Positions 27,716-37,042 of a stretch of DNA of 64,000 nt are shown here, in pieces (the first letter of the stretch is position 1; each line of letters starts with the position of its first letter). The position numbers and the translations under genes are program-made. Under the pieces are notes generated by a model. It saw only the letters and a program-made list of their open reading frames with translations. It had not been told where the DNA came from and ran no database searches. Source of the stretch: Rickettsiales bacterium UBA4311 (GTDB lineage: Bacteria > Pseudomonadota > Alphaproteobacteria > Rickettsiales > Deianiraeaceae). The stretch lies in NCBI GenBank assembly GCA_002394665.1, contig DGUL01000001.1, forward strand, positions 58,184 through 122,183, in the 5' to 3' direction.

Positions 27716-28900
27716 TTAAACTAACTCTACAATTGTCTTTTCAATTATCTTTATAGCTTCGTTAATATGCTTTTTTGTTATAATTAGCGGAGGTAAAAAC
27801 CTAATCTGATTTTTTCCTGCCGTTCCACAAGATAAGCCATTTTTCAATAAATTTTTAGCAATATCTTTTGCTTTATGATTTTTCGAAATAGATAAACCTA
27901 ACATCAAGCCAATCCCACTCCATCCCAATAATATCTTTGGATACTTATTACATATTTTTTTCAACTCACTTTGAAAATATTCTCCTATTTTATTAACATT
28001 TTTTAAAAAGCTCTCTTTCGTTAATTCTTCAACACAAGCATTTCCAACGTGGCAACAGAAAGCATTTCCACCAAACGTTGACCCGTGTGAACCTTTTTGC
28101 ATATATTTCCCAATTTCATCTTTTACAATACAGGCGCCAATAGGCAATCCGCCAGAAAGCCCTTTTGCTATTGTCAAGATGTCAGGCAACACTCCATAAT
28201 GTTGATAAGCGAAATATTTCCCAGTTCTTCCATTTCCACATTGTATTTCATCCAAAATCAACAATATGTTTTTCTCATTACAAAGCTTTCTTAAATCTTT
28301 TAAAAATTGCTTTTCGCAAGGTAAAACTCCGCCTTCTCCTTGAATTGTCTCCAACATTACTGCACAAGTATGCTCATTTATCTGTTCTTTTATACTTTCA
28401 ATATTGTTAAATTCGGCAATTTTAAAACCCGGTGTTAAAGGTTCAAAACCATCTACTAAATCGTGTCTCAATGTCGCACTTATTGTTGTCGTTGTTCTTC
28501 CGTGAAATGCATTTGACATACAAATTATCTCACAATATTTTGAATTATGTACCGAATTAAACCATTTTCTCGCTATCTTTACGGCACACTCGTCGGCTTC
28601 AGCCCCAGAATTTTGAAAAAATACTTTTCCACTTTTAATACCAGAAATTTCACAAAGCTTATTTGCAAACTCTTCCGTCTCATCATTATAATAATAATTT
28701 GATTGATGATATAACCCTTTTTTTAACTGCTCTTTTATTGCTTTTTCAAGAACTTTATTTTTATACCCAAGAACATTGACGGCAATACCGGCAAGAAAAT
28801 CTAAAACTTTCCTTCCGTTTTTATCATAAAGATAAACTCCTTTTGCTTTCAAAGGAATGAAATCATACCTATTATAAACATCTAAAATTGAACTACTCAT
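27716..28900 (-). CDS. argD: Acetylornithine aminotransferase
   Basis: 394 residues, class III PLP aminotransferase. It begins YNRYDFIPLKAKGVYLYD, with SGAEADECAVKIAR, the PLP Asp in LILDEIQCGNGRTG and the PLP lysine in LTIAKGLSGGLPIGA. It converts N-acetylglutamate semialdehyde to N-acetylornithine; in many bacteria it also serves lysine synthesis. It lies between argC and argJ with short gaps. Confidence 0.94.
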   Translation of the reverse strand: MSSSILDVYNRYDFIPLKAKGVYLYDKNGRKVLDFLAGIAVNVLGYKNKVLEKAIKEQLKKGLYHQSNYYYNDETEEFANKLCEISGIKSGKVFFQNSGAEADECAVKIARKWFNSVHNSKYCEIICMSNAFHGRTTTTISATLRHDLVDGFEPLTPGFKIAEFNNIESIKEQINEHTCAVMLETIQGEGGVLPCEKQFLKDLRKLCNEKNILLILDEIQCGNGRTGKYFAYQHYGVLPDILTIAKGLSGGLPIGACIVKDEIGKYMQKGSHGSTFGGNAFCCHVGNACVEELTKESFLKNVNKIGEYFQSELKKICNKYPKILLGWSGIGLMLGLSISKNHKAKDIAKNLLKNGLSCGTAGKNQIRFLPPLIITKKHINEAIKIIEKTIVELV

Positions 28901-28916
28901 AAATAAAAAAATAAAA

Positions 28917-29954
28917 CTAACAAACTAAAACCAATGCGGTTTTTTCATCAAAACCAAACATAATATTCATATTTTGTACTGCTTGCCCGCTTGCACCTTT
29001 TATCAAATTATCAATAGCACCGACGGCAACAATATTTCCAGTTCTTTCATCTATCGTAAAATTTATATCAATAAAGTTAGTATCTTTCACATATTTTGTC
29101 TCTGGAAAAATGCCATCATCAAGCAATCTAACAAAAAACTTATCAGCATATTGCTCCAAATAAGCATTTTTTACATCTTTTTCTGTAATTCCAGTTTTTA
29201 ATTTTGCATAGCAAGTCGCCAAAATCCCTTTATTCATCGGCACGAGATGAGGCGTAAATTGCACTTTTATATCGCAACTTCCAGCAACCGACAACTCTTG
29301 CTCTATTTCCGGAGTATGCCTATGTTCCGCGATTTTATACGCTTTCACATTTTCGTTAGCATCGCAAAACATTGAGCCAAAATTCACGCTTCGTCCTGCA
29401 CCAGAAACACCGCTTTTTGCATCAATTATTATTGAATTAACATCAATCAAACCATTCTTCACAAGCGGATAGAGTGTTAAAATAGAGCAAGTAGTATAAC
29501 ATCCGGCATTTGCAACCAATTTTGCAGTTTTTATATCATTTCTATGAATTTCCGCCAAGCCATAAACAGCATTTTTCAACAAATCAGGAGCATTATGCTT
29601 GCAATACCATTTTTCATAAACATCCAAATCTTTCAGCCGAAAATCAGCACTCAAATCAATTATTTTTGTTTTATCCAAAATATCTTTATCTATTTTAGAC
29701 GACGAAACTCCGTGCGGAAGAGCTAAAAATACCGCATCAACATCATTTGCTATTTTTTCAATATCATCTTCAATGCAAGAAATATCGGGCAAAACACCCT
29801 TTAATTGCGGATAGATATTTGTATATTTTTCCCCAGCATTGCTTCGCGAAGACAAATACTTTATATCCACTTCTGGATGCCGAGCCAATATTTTAACCAA
29901 CTCGTATCCAGTATAACCGGTTGAACCGACTATTGCTACATTGATTTTTGCCAT
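28917..29954 (-). CDS. argC: N-acetyl-gamma-glutamyl-phosphate reductase
   Basis: 345 residues from ATG 29954, which begins MAKINVAIVGSTGYTGYEL, the NADP-binding P-loop. An upstream in-frame ATG at 29987 overlaps carB and is less likely. The catalytic Cys is in NAGCYTT, and SGVSGAGRSVNF and HRHTPEIEQEL match the family. It reduces acetylglutamyl phosphate to the semialdehyde. Confidence 0.95.
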   Translation of the reverse strand: MAKINVAIVGSTGYTGYELVKILARHPEVDIKYLSSRSNAGEKYTNIYPQLKGVLPDISCIEDDIEKIANDVDAVFLALPHGVSSSKIDKDILDKTKIIDLSADFRLKDLDVYEKWYCKHNAPDLLKNAVYGLAEIHRNDIKTAKLVANAGCYTTCSILTLYPLVKNGLIDVNSIIIDAKSGVSGAGRSVNFGSMFCDANENVKAYKIAEHRHTPEIEQELSVAGSCDIKVQFTPHLVPMNKGILATCYAKLKTGITEKDVKNAYLEQYADKFFVRLLDDGIFPETKYVKDTNFIDINFTIDERTGNIVAVGAIDNLIKGASGQAVQNMNIMFGFDEKTALVLVC

Positions 29955-29979
29955 ATTATTAACCATTTTTACATTGTCT

Positions 29980-31086
29980 TTACTCAAACTCCAAAACTTC
30001 GCCTGTGCTTTTCATTTCAACACCTGTTGGCACATTGTCAGCTGTAATTTTTTGATTTGAGAAAATTGGTTTTTTTATCGCTTTCTTGATGTTGAATTTT
30101 GGAACAACAACTTTCTTTCCAAGCACCGCCTGAATTGCCAAATCTACCAAATCAACATCGCAAACTTTGTTGATTGTCGGGATTGTTCTTGAAGACCTCA
30201 AATTTGCTTCAATGACATAAACATCGTCTCCTTGAACGACAAATTGTATATTCATCAAACCAATAACTTTTAACTTTTTTGCCACCAAAGTTGCATATTT
30301 AATCATTTTTTCTTGTTGCAGTTTTGTTAAATTCCGTTGTGGATAAAGCACATTACTATCCCCAGAATGCACGCCCGCCTCTTCAATATGCTCTGCGACA
30401 AGCGGAATAAATACATTGCCGAACTTGTCCGCCACCAAATCAATTTCTGCTTCCTTGCCTTTAATAAACTCGTCAATGTAGATTTTATCCCTATATTTCA
30501 AAGGTTGTAGATAACTTTGCAATTCAGCATAATTATGACAAACTTTCATTCTACTCCCACCGATAACATAAGAAGGTCTTACAATTACTGGAAAATGTAA
30601 AAGTTTTATCTTTTTACTCACATCTTTAACCTTGCAATACACACTTTTTGGCTGTGGAATATGCATTTTTTTGGTAAATTTATAAAACTTTTTTCTGTCC
30701 TCGCTGACATCAATGAATTTCAAACTTGTGCCAAAAATTTTGATATGCATTTTTTTCAACTCTTTTGCAATATTCAACGCAGTTTGTCCGCCAAATTGAA
30801 TAACAACACCCTTTGCCTTTTCAAACTTACAGATTTGTTTGATAATTTTTGCATTTATCGGTTCAAAATAAAGCCTGTCCGCCAAGTCATAATCTGTTGA
30901 AATAGTTTCAGGATTGTTGTTTATAATAACAACCCTATATCCTTCTTTTTTTAGCGACTTCACCGCGTGGACACTAGCATAATCAAACTCAATACCTTGC
31001 CCTATTTTAATAGCAGAAGACCCAATAACGATAATGGTTTTCTTATATTTCTCGTGTTTTTCGTTATATTTCATCGTCTTTTTCAA
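29980..31086 (-). CDS. carB: Carbamoyl-phosphate synthase large chain, C-terminal half (allosteric domain missing)
   Basis: 368 residues: the second ATP-grasp domain of CarB (IGSSAIKIGQGIEFDYASVHAV, FGGQTALNIA, RPSYVIGGSRM, NIQFVVQGDDVYVIEANLRSSRT). The reading frame stays open upstream to about 31205 and encodes the linker (IQNTKYVYST) that joins the two CarB halves, out of frame with the first half. The protein ends at PTGVEMKSTGEVLEFE, exactly where the ATP-grasp module stops, so the C-terminal MGS-like allosteric domain of about 135 residues is gone. The stop overlaps the argC region. It may act as a separate subunit with the first half, or be one broken gene. Confidence 0.88.
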   Translation of the reverse strand: MKKTMKYNEKHEKYKKTIIVIGSSAIKIGQGIEFDYASVHAVKSLKKEGYRVVIINNNPETISTDYDLADRLYFEPINAKIIKQICKFEKAKGVVIQFGGQTALNIAKELKKMHIKIFGTSLKFIDVSEDRKKFYKFTKKMHIPQPKSVYCKVKDVSKKIKLLHFPVIVRPSYVIGGSRMKVCHNYAELQSYLQPLKYRDKIYIDEFIKGKEAEIDLVADKFGNVFIPLVAEHIEEAGVHSGDSNVLYPQRNLTKLQQEKMIKYATLVAKKLKVIGLMNIQFVVQGDDVYVIEANLRSSRTIPTINKVCDVDLVDLAIQAVLGKKVVVPKFNIKKAIKKPIFSNQKITADNVPTGVEMKSTGEVLEFE

Positions 31087-31181
31087 AGGTTTTAAGTTGT
31101 TTTTAATATGATATTTCCAACCAGAATAGTTTGTTGAATAAACATATTTTGTGTTTTGTATTTGCTCTTTTCCGCTTCCGT

Positions 31182-32678
31182 CTATTGCCCTAAAACAGGT
31201 TTTTTTCCAAGTTTAATAACAATTTTTCTCTTGCCGTTTGATTTGGTCTTTACCTTGTAAAACATATTTTTCAGTTGATATAAAAACCATTTGTTTATCT
31301 TGGTTTTTTCATCAATCAACTCTGGGCTTATACCTCTCAAAAGCAATTCAAAAATTTCGTAAAACCTAACATCTGTTGCGGTTTCAACATTTTTTAGCAA
31401 CATTTCCGTGCTTTTTGTCTGCTGTTTTTCAATGTTTTCAATCAACTTTTTGACATCATAACATTTTAAAAAAGCCTCTTCAAAAGTATGACCGATACCC
31501 ATATACTCGCCCGTTGCTTTCATTTGCGTGCCAAGTTGATGAGATGCATTTTTAAACTTATCAAATGAAAAGGACGGAACCTTGCAAACTACATATTTTA
31601 CAACAGGTTCATTGATTGCCGTTAAACCAGACAGATGATTTACAATCTCCGGCAATGTTTTACCAACTGCAATTTTTGATGTAATCCTTGCAATAGGATA
31701 TGCGGTTGCTTTTGATGCTAATGCCGAACTTCTGCTCGCCCTTGGGTTGACCTCAATAATCACAAACTCGTCCGTCGTTGGATGCAAGCCGAATTGAACG
31801 TTGCAAGCACCTTGTATTTCCAGTGCTTTTACAACTTTTTTTGCATTTGCCTTCAACATATCTTTTTGATGTTGCGTTAAAGTTTTCGTAGGTGCCACAA
31901 CAACGCTGTCTCCTGTGTGAATACCAACGGGATCAACGTTTTCCATATCACAAACACAGATGCAATTATCATCTTTGTCTCTTATGATTTCGTATTCAAT
32001 CTCTTTCCATCCGTAAATTGATTGCTCTATCAAAACTTCGTGAACTGGGCTCAATTTCAAACCATTTTCAATAAAATAATATAACTCTTTTTCATTGTGT
32101 GCTGTTCCACCGCCAGTGCCACCAAGTGTGAATGAAGGTCTAATAATAACTGGAAAACTACATTTTTTGGCAAACTTAGTTGCCTCTTCAACACATCTTT
32201 TAACATCTTTATCATTGACCTCTTGGCAATTTACAATAATACTATCGCAAACAGGAATGCCGATTTCCAGCATCTTTTGCTTAAATAGCATCCTGTCCTC
32301 ACTGTATTTCAAAGTTTTAAGATTTACACCAAGTAATTTTACTCCATATTTATCAAGAATACATTTATCGCACAACTCCAATGCAAGGTTTAATGCCGTT
32401 TGTCCTCCACAAGTTGCCAAAATTGCATCAATTTTGTCGCTAACAATAATCTTTTCCACCTCTTCGCAAGTAATTGGAACAATATGCACTTTGTCTGCAA
32501 CACCAGCATCCGTCATTATTGTAGCAGGGTTATTATTTATCAACGACACATTATAACCTTCCTCCTTTAATGCCAAAATTGCTTGTGTTCCAGAATAGTC
32601 AAACTCTGCCGCTTGTCCTATAACTATCGCACCAGATCCAATAACCAAAATGTTTTTAATACTTTTTTCTTTTGTCAT
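31182..32678 (-). CDS. carB: Carbamoyl-phosphate synthase large chain, N-terminal half
   Basis: 498 residues: first ATP-grasp (carboxyphosphate) domain with IGSGAIVIGQAAEFDYSGTQA, CGGQTALNLAL, RPSFTLGGTGGGTA and FVIIEVNPRASRSSAL, plus the helical oligomerisation domain. It ends KKPVLGQ at a TAG. Adding one base in the short T run at 31192-31195 would join it to the linker of the second half (FRAIDGSGKEQIQ). CarB makes carbamoyl phosphate for arginine and pyrimidines; CarA is not in the window. Natural carB splits exist in some archaea and Aquifex, so a functional two-part enzyme cannot be excluded. Confidence 0.92.
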   Translation of the reverse strand: MTKEKSIKNILVIGSGAIVIGQAAEFDYSGTQAILALKEEGYNVSLINNNPATIMTDAGVADKVHIVPITCEEVEKIIVSDKIDAILATCGGQTALNLALELCDKCILDKYGVKLLGVNLKTLKYSEDRMLFKQKMLEIGIPVCDSIIVNCQEVNDKDVKRCVEEATKFAKKCSFPVIIRPSFTLGGTGGGTAHNEKELYYFIENGLKLSPVHEVLIEQSIYGWKEIEYEIIRDKDDNCICVCDMENVDPVGIHTGDSVVVAPTKTLTQHQKDMLKANAKKVVKALEIQGACNVQFGLHPTTDEFVIIEVNPRASRSSALASKATAYPIARITSKIAVGKTLPEIVNHLSGLTAINEPVVKYVVCKVPSFSFDKFKNASHQLGTQMKATGEYMGIGHTFEEAFLKCYDVKKLIENIEKQQTKSTEMLLKNVETATDVRFYEIFELLLRGISPELIDEKTKINKWFLYQLKNMFYKVKTKSNGKRKIVIKLGKKPVLGQ

Positions 32679-32706
32679 AAAACTAAAAAATAAACCAATA
32701 AATAAA

Positions 32707-33603
32707 CTAAATTAACCCAAAACAATACATCAAAATCGCCTTTTGTGCGTGAAGCCGATTTCCTGCTTCTTGAAATACAACTTTTGAATAAACAGGATTA
32801 TCTATAACCTCGCTGGCAACCTCGTATCCTCTATATGCAGGCAAACAATGCAAGAAAATACCCCCATCGTTAGCATTTTGCATTACTTTCATATCAACCA
32901 AAAAGTCGCCCTCCAAAAACATTTTTGCTTTTTCCTTGTCCTCTCCCATGGAAACCCAAGTGTCCGTCGTAATAATATCGCAACCCTTTGACGCTTCTAT
33001 TTTATCTTTTACAAACTGGCAATTTTTGCTTGCTGGAATTTTATTTTTAATACTTTCCGGACAGCAAACATTTATTTCAAAATCAAGTTTTTCACTCGCC
33101 TCAATCCAAGAGACAAGCATATTATTTACATCGCCAAACCAAGCAACTTTTTTGCCTTGAATTGAGGTTTTTTTGACTTCCATAAATGTCATAATATCCG
33201 CCATAATTTGACAAGGATGACTTTGGTCGGTAAGTGCATTTATTACACAGCCATTCGTAAAGTTCTTCGCAAGTTTTAGCAGTCTGTCGTGTCCAAAAGT
33301 TCTAATCACTACACAATCTGCCATTTCGTTGAAAACTTTTGCAGTATCTTCAATACTTTCGCCTCTTGAAAGTTGAGTATTTGACGAGTTCAAAACGCAA
33401 CAATGTCCGCCTAACTCTTTCATTCCAAGTTCAAAAGAAACTCTTGTTCTTGTGGAGTTTTTCTCCAACAACAAAATCATCTTTTTATGTGCTAATGCAT
33501 TATAATAATTCTCTGGATTTGCCTTGATTTTCAAAGCCAAATCAAGAATTTTATTCAAATCATCCGCCGAAATGTCTTTAATGTCTAAAAAATGTTTATA
33601 CAT
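32707..33603 (-). CDS. argF: Ornithine carbamoyltransferase
   Basis: 298 residues from ATG 33603 (MYKHFLDIKDISADDL). The open frame reaches 33780, but those 59 residues are hydrophobic and not part of the family. The carbamoyl-phosphate motif STRTR, DQSHPCQ (HPxQ) and HCLPAYRGYEV are present. It condenses carbamoyl phosphate and ornithine to citrulline. It is first in the operon argF-carB-argC-argD-argJ-argB; argG and argH are elsewhere or absent. Confidence 0.94.
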   Translation of the reverse strand: MYKHFLDIKDISADDLNKILDLALKIKANPENYYNALAHKKMILLLEKNSTRTRVSFELGMKELGGHCCVLNSSNTQLSRGESIEDTAKVFNEMADCVVIRTFGHDRLLKLAKNFTNGCVINALTDQSHPCQIMADIMTFMEVKKTSIQGKKVAWFGDVNNMLVSWIEASEKLDFEINVCCPESIKNKIPASKNCQFVKDKIEASKGCDIITTDTWVSMGEDKEKAKMFLEGDFLVDMKVMQNANDGGIFLHCLPAYRGYEVASEVIDNPVYSKVVFQEAGNRLHAQKAILMYCFGLI

Positions 33604-33895
33604 AAAAAAATAAATAAAATATAAAGTATAATTTTGATTTTCTTTTTTTGAGAGCAGGTGTAAATTAGACACCTTATAAAATACTAAAAAAGATAAAAGT
33701 ACGTAGAAAAAAACGATGCTGTGCTTACGCACGACGGAGTTCGGAAATGCTTCTTGATAATGCTTTTGGGCAAGAAACACAGAACATAAACAATACCTTC
33801 ATACAAGAAGATACCATTAATTTTATAAGTCAAGAAAAAATTTCTATCAGGTTTATATAGAACCAAAATAAAAAAAGAACCTTATCCAACGATAG
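33604..33895. other. Intergenic region between argF and tRNA-Val
   Basis: No convincing gene. It holds the argF leader with a TATAAG box on the minus strand at 33680-33675, the inverted repeat at 33656-33674, and a less AT-rich patch near 33715-33770 whose role I cannot identify. Confidence 0.5.
33656..33674. promoter_or_regulatory. Inverted repeat upstream of argF, possible operator
   Basis: AGGTGT-N7-ACACCT, perfect six-base arms, immediately after a -10-like TATAAG read on the minus strand and about 50 bases before the argF start. It does not look like a classical ARG box. A related GACAC-N6-GTGTC palindrome sits past the end of argB at 25497-25512. Confidence 0.35.
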
Positions 33896-33969
33896 TGGGT
33901 GTTATAGGACTCGAACCTACGACCTATTGCGTGTAAAGCAATTGCTCTAACCAACTGAGCTAAACACCC
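33896..33969 (-). tRNA. tRNA-Val (anticodon TAC)
   Basis: Cloverleaf read on the minus strand: acceptor GGGTGTT/AACACCC, D-loop AGCTCAGTTGGTTAGAGC, anticodon stem ATTGC with loop TTTACAC, and T-arm GGTTCGAGTCC. CCA is not encoded. Confidence 0.95.
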
Positions 33970-34091
33970 GACGGATACATATGAAAACGCAAGATATAAA
34001 ATTCAACAATTTAAATTATAAATAAATAAGTTCAAAGTTGCTCCTTGACATTTAAAATTAAAATTGACCTCTTGAGCTGTTTTGTATCTTT

Positions 34092-35564
34092 ATGGTTGAG
34101 AGTAAGGCTTTCGGAAAGATTCGCTCTTTCTTATTCCCAATTTATAATCATGAGTTCAAAAAGTTCTTTGCTTTCGCGGGAATTATGTTCTGTATGATTA
34201 TGAATTATACGTTGCTTCGTAATATGAAGGACGTTTTAGTTGTTAATGCAGCTGGTGCTGGCATTATTACGTTCTTAAAAACGTATTGCGTAACTCCTGC
34301 GGCGATTTTGTTTTTTATGCTCTTCGTGAAGTTGAGTAATAAGTTTAGCAGAGAAAATCTCTTCTATGTTATTATTATTCCTTTCTTGGCATATTTCTTA
34401 ATTTTTGGTTTTGTTATAAATCCAAATTTTGATTTCTTTCACCCAAGCAGAGAAACAATAGCACAATTGCATGCAAATCATCCACACTCACAAGGTTTTG
34501 TTGACTTAGGTATTTATTGGTCTTACTCATTATTTTACATCTTAGCAGAATTGTGGGGTTCAGTCGGAATTCAAATTCTCTTCTGGCAATTCGTAAATCA
34601 GGTTGTTTCAATGGAACAATCAAAAAGGTTTTTTGCATTATTCGTTGTCATTTCAAATGTTTCTTTAATTATCGTTGGTGGAATTGCAAAAGCTTTACAA
34701 GCTGCTTTTCCAGGCGAGGCCAATTGGAACTCATTGATAAAAGCAGAGATGGTAATTGTTGGATTAGTTGGTGTCTTTGCAATGTTCTGCAATTGGTATG
34801 TTAATCGTAAGGTTTTGCCATTAGAAGAACCACTTGATGCTTCTCAAAAAAAAGCAAAGAAGAAAAAACCAGGTCTGATGGAAAGCTTTAAAATTATTTT
34901 CACATCCAAACATCTTGGTTTTATTGCATTGCTTGTTATATGTTATGGTATTTCAATCAACTTGTTGGAAGTTCAATGGAAAAACCAATTGAAAATCCAC
35001 TTTGCTGGCAATAAAGCAGGTATGAATGCATTTATGGGTACATATTCCGCCGCAACTGGTGCTATGACGATTTTGTTTAGCTGGTTCTTGGCGAGCCAAA
35101 TTTTAAGGAGACTTGGTTGGTTCTTCGGAGCTGCTTTGACACCTCTTGTTATGGTTTGTTTCGGTATATTCTTCTTTGCTTTGATTTTAGCTGGAAATAC
35201 TTTGACAAGTATCATTACAAATCCTGTATATGTTGCAATAATGGTCGGTGCCGGTGTTATTATTATGACAAAAGCGGCAAAATATTCATTATTCGACACA
35301 ACGAAGGAACAGGCGTATATTCCTCTTGACGTTGAACTCAAGACAAAAGGTAAAGCTGCTGTTGAAGTCGCTGGTGGACGTTTAGGAAAAGGTTCCGGAG
35401 CTATGGTTCAGTCCATTCTTTGTATTATAATTGGAACAACTAATGTTATAACTATTGCACCAATATCATTTGTTATCTTCGTTGTAATTGGTTTATTATG
35501 GCTTGTTGCTGTAAAAGGTTTAAATAGTAGCATTAAAAGCTTGACGAAAACAAATGCTGAATAG
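34092..35564 (+). CDS. tlc: ATP/ADP translocase (NTT family)
   Basis: 490 residues with about 11-12 transmembrane helices. The N-terminal pattern FAGIMFCMIMNYTLLRNMKDVLVVNAAGAG and the later YFAATGAMT-like AATGAMTILFSWFLA and DVELKTKGKAAVEVAGGRLGKGSGA are hallmarks of the NTT carriers of Rickettsiales, Chlamydiae and plastids. It exchanges host or environmental ATP for bacterial ADP, or moves other nucleotides; specificity cannot be told here. Its presence marks a life that draws on host energy. A bidirectional terminator follows it. Confidence 0.96.
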   Translation: MVESKAFGKIRSFLFPIYNHEFKKFFAFAGIMFCMIMNYTLLRNMKDVLVVNAAGAGIITFLKTYCVTPAAILFFMLFVKLSNKFSRENLFYVIIIPFLAYFLIFGFVINPNFDFFHPSRETIAQLHANHPHSQGFVDLGIYWSYSLFYILAELWGSVGIQILFWQFVNQVVSMEQSKRFFALFVVISNVSLIIVGGIAKALQAAFPGEANWNSLIKAEMVIVGLVGVFAMFCNWYVNRKVLPLEEPLDASQKKAKKKKPGLMESFKIIFTSKHLGFIALLVICYGISINLLEVQWKNQLKIHFAGNKAGMNAFMGTYSAATGAMTILFSWFLASQILRRLGWFFGAALTPLVMVCFGIFFFALILAGNTLTSIITNPVYVAIMVGAGVIIMTKAAKYSLFDTTKEQAYIPLDVELKTKGKAAVEVAGGRLGKGSGAMVQSILCIIIGTTNVITIAPISFVIFVVIGLLWLVAVKGLNSSIKSLTKTNAE

Positions 35565-35600
35565 TTGATAGTTTTTTTAAAAAAAAGAAAAAAATTTCTG

Positions 35601-35637
35601 CCCCTCTACCTTGTGATGTGGAGGGGGTTTTTTTTAT
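35601..35637. terminator. Rho-independent terminator, probably bidirectional
   Basis: CCCCTCTAC and GTGGAGGGG form a nine-base stem with one wobble pair around an eight-base loop, followed by a T8 run on the plus strand. On the minus strand T runs follow too (A runs at 35573-35595). It sits between convergent tlc and the 35634 gene. Confidence 0.85.
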
Positions 35638-36950
35638 TTATTTATTTCATACCCTTTAAAAGAGTTTAGGTTAATATCAGGGTAATCACTTTTGATATTA
35701 TCTAATGCATCCGATATTGCATCCTGAATATTATCTGGAAATTCGTAAAAAACATCTTTATCGGTATAACCGTAGTTGTTGTTTCCATTTTTAATAATAT
35801 TATCTTTTGAGTAAGTGGATATCAAATTTCCATCTTTCGTATAAAGTTCAACATTTAATGCTCCGTTGTCTTTATCTATCTGGACTACACTATTAGTCCC
35901 TTCGAAAGAAACACTTCCGCTTGGCTCACGAGTATAACTACACATCAAGTCAATGGTTTTTTTATCAACATCCGCACCGTTGCAAGTAAAAGACTTTATT
36001 TTATCAACATCCCAAGTAATCTCGCTTTTCGAACGGATGTCGTAAAAAGTAATAGTCTGTTTCCCATTAACATAACTTGCTTGCGGATTTATAACTTGCC
36101 TGCCATTAATGGCATAACTATAATTTGGATTATTCTCAATATCAACGGCCATTTTTGCTTTGTCAGAAAACACACCGTCTTTATAAGTCGTTTCTTCTGC
36201 AAGTTTGATGACTTCACCATCGGCATTTTTAAAAGTTTCTGTCTCACTAGGCTTATATTCTCCTGTACCCTCCCGTTTTCCAGTATCCACAGGAACTCCA
36301 TTGTCTAATTCATTCTCGGCATCATTTTCTTGTTGCTCTAGTTTTCTCTTTTCTTCTTTATCTTTCTTATTCTTCAAAACTAAAAACAATGTTATCAATC
36401 CTATAAGGGTGACAGCAACTAAAATTAAAATAATTGGCAACCAATTCGTCTCCTTCTTTTTTGGATCGTCTTTCTTCTTTTTTTCTTCAACTTCATCAAC
36501 ATCTAAACGATAATATAAATTACCATCGTCTTTTTTTCCAATAATAAACAATCCTTCCTGTCCATTGCCAATTTTCATCGTCAATGTATTATTGCTATTT
36601 TTTGACAATCTTATATTTTTACCAGCCAACACTCCGGATAGCTTATTAAAAGCAACGTTGTTAGTGTCAAACAACATGTCTAAATCTGCAAAACCTTCAT
36701 CGTTCTTTATGCCTAATACGAGTGCTTTATTTTGAATAGCATTAAATAAAGATTCAGCTATCGCCTTCTTTTTATCTTCTTTTTGATTTTCAGGAGTATT
36801 TTTTAATTTATCAAATTCAGCATTTACATTATACCAATCATCTTCGAAAGCGTCAAGAACCATTGGTTGTTGTTGAATTTCTTGTCCGCCGTTATCCTGC
36901 CGTTGCTCTAATTGAACTACGTTATTATTGTTATTGTTTGTATTAGACAT
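35634..36950 (-). CDS. Single-pass membrane protein, unknown, surface candidate
   Basis: 438 residues from ATG 36950; a TTG directly before it is in frame. An N-terminal Asn run (SNTNNNNNN) and Gln-rich start lead to a cytoplasmic-looking domain of about 150 residues. A lysine-rich stretch precedes one transmembrane helix near residue 170 (WLPIILILVAVTLIGLITLFLVL). An external domain of about 245 residues follows, with repeated ADGEVIKLAEE/DGVFSDKAKM phrases. There is no cleavable signal peptide. Style and promoter layout resemble the 42298 gene, whose NGEYTEFG..GTIKYSDGSVVKLAP region reads similarly. I recognise no family. Confidence 0.8.
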   Translation of the reverse strand: MSNTNNNNNNVVQLEQRQDNGGQEIQQQPMVLDAFEDDWYNVNAEFDKLKNTPENQKEDKKKAIAESLFNAIQNKALVLGIKNDEGFADLDMLFDTNNVAFNKLSGVLAGKNIRLSKNSNNTLTMKIGNGQEGLFIIGKKDDGNLYYRLDVDEVEEKKKKDDPKKKETNWLPIILILVAVTLIGLITLFLVLKNKKDKEEKRKLEQQENDAENELDNGVPVDTGKREGTGEYKPSETETFKNADGEVIKLAEETTYKDGVFSDKAKMAVDIENNPNYSYAINGRQVINPQASYVNGKQTITFYDIRSKSEITWDVDKIKSFTCNGADVDKKTIDLMCSYTREPSGSVSFEGTNSVVQIDKDNGALNVELYTKDGNLISTYSKDNIIKNGNNNYGYTDKDVFYEFPDNIQDAISDALDNIKSDYPDINLNSFKGYEINK

Positions 36951-36964
36951 CAAATAACAATAAG

Positions 36965-36992
36965 ATTGTATTAAAAATTAAATCAATGTCAA
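36965..36992 (-). promoter_or_regulatory. Consensus promoter for the 35634 gene
   Basis: On the minus strand a perfect TTGACA (36992-36987), a 16-base AT-rich spacer, and TACAAT (36970-36965), 14 bases before the ATG at 36950. There is no A13 tract here, so it may serve as a non-switching comparison for the giant genes. Confidence 0.7.
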
Positions 36993-37042
36993 TTTTAAAA
37001 CAAAATCACCTTGCAAATAATTATTACAATAATCGCATATAG

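Noticed and set aside
33684..33866. Possible small gene upstream of argF, and argF extension to 33780
   Set aside because: No family resemblance; the region looks like a leader, and ATG 33603 begins the recognised ArgF sequence.
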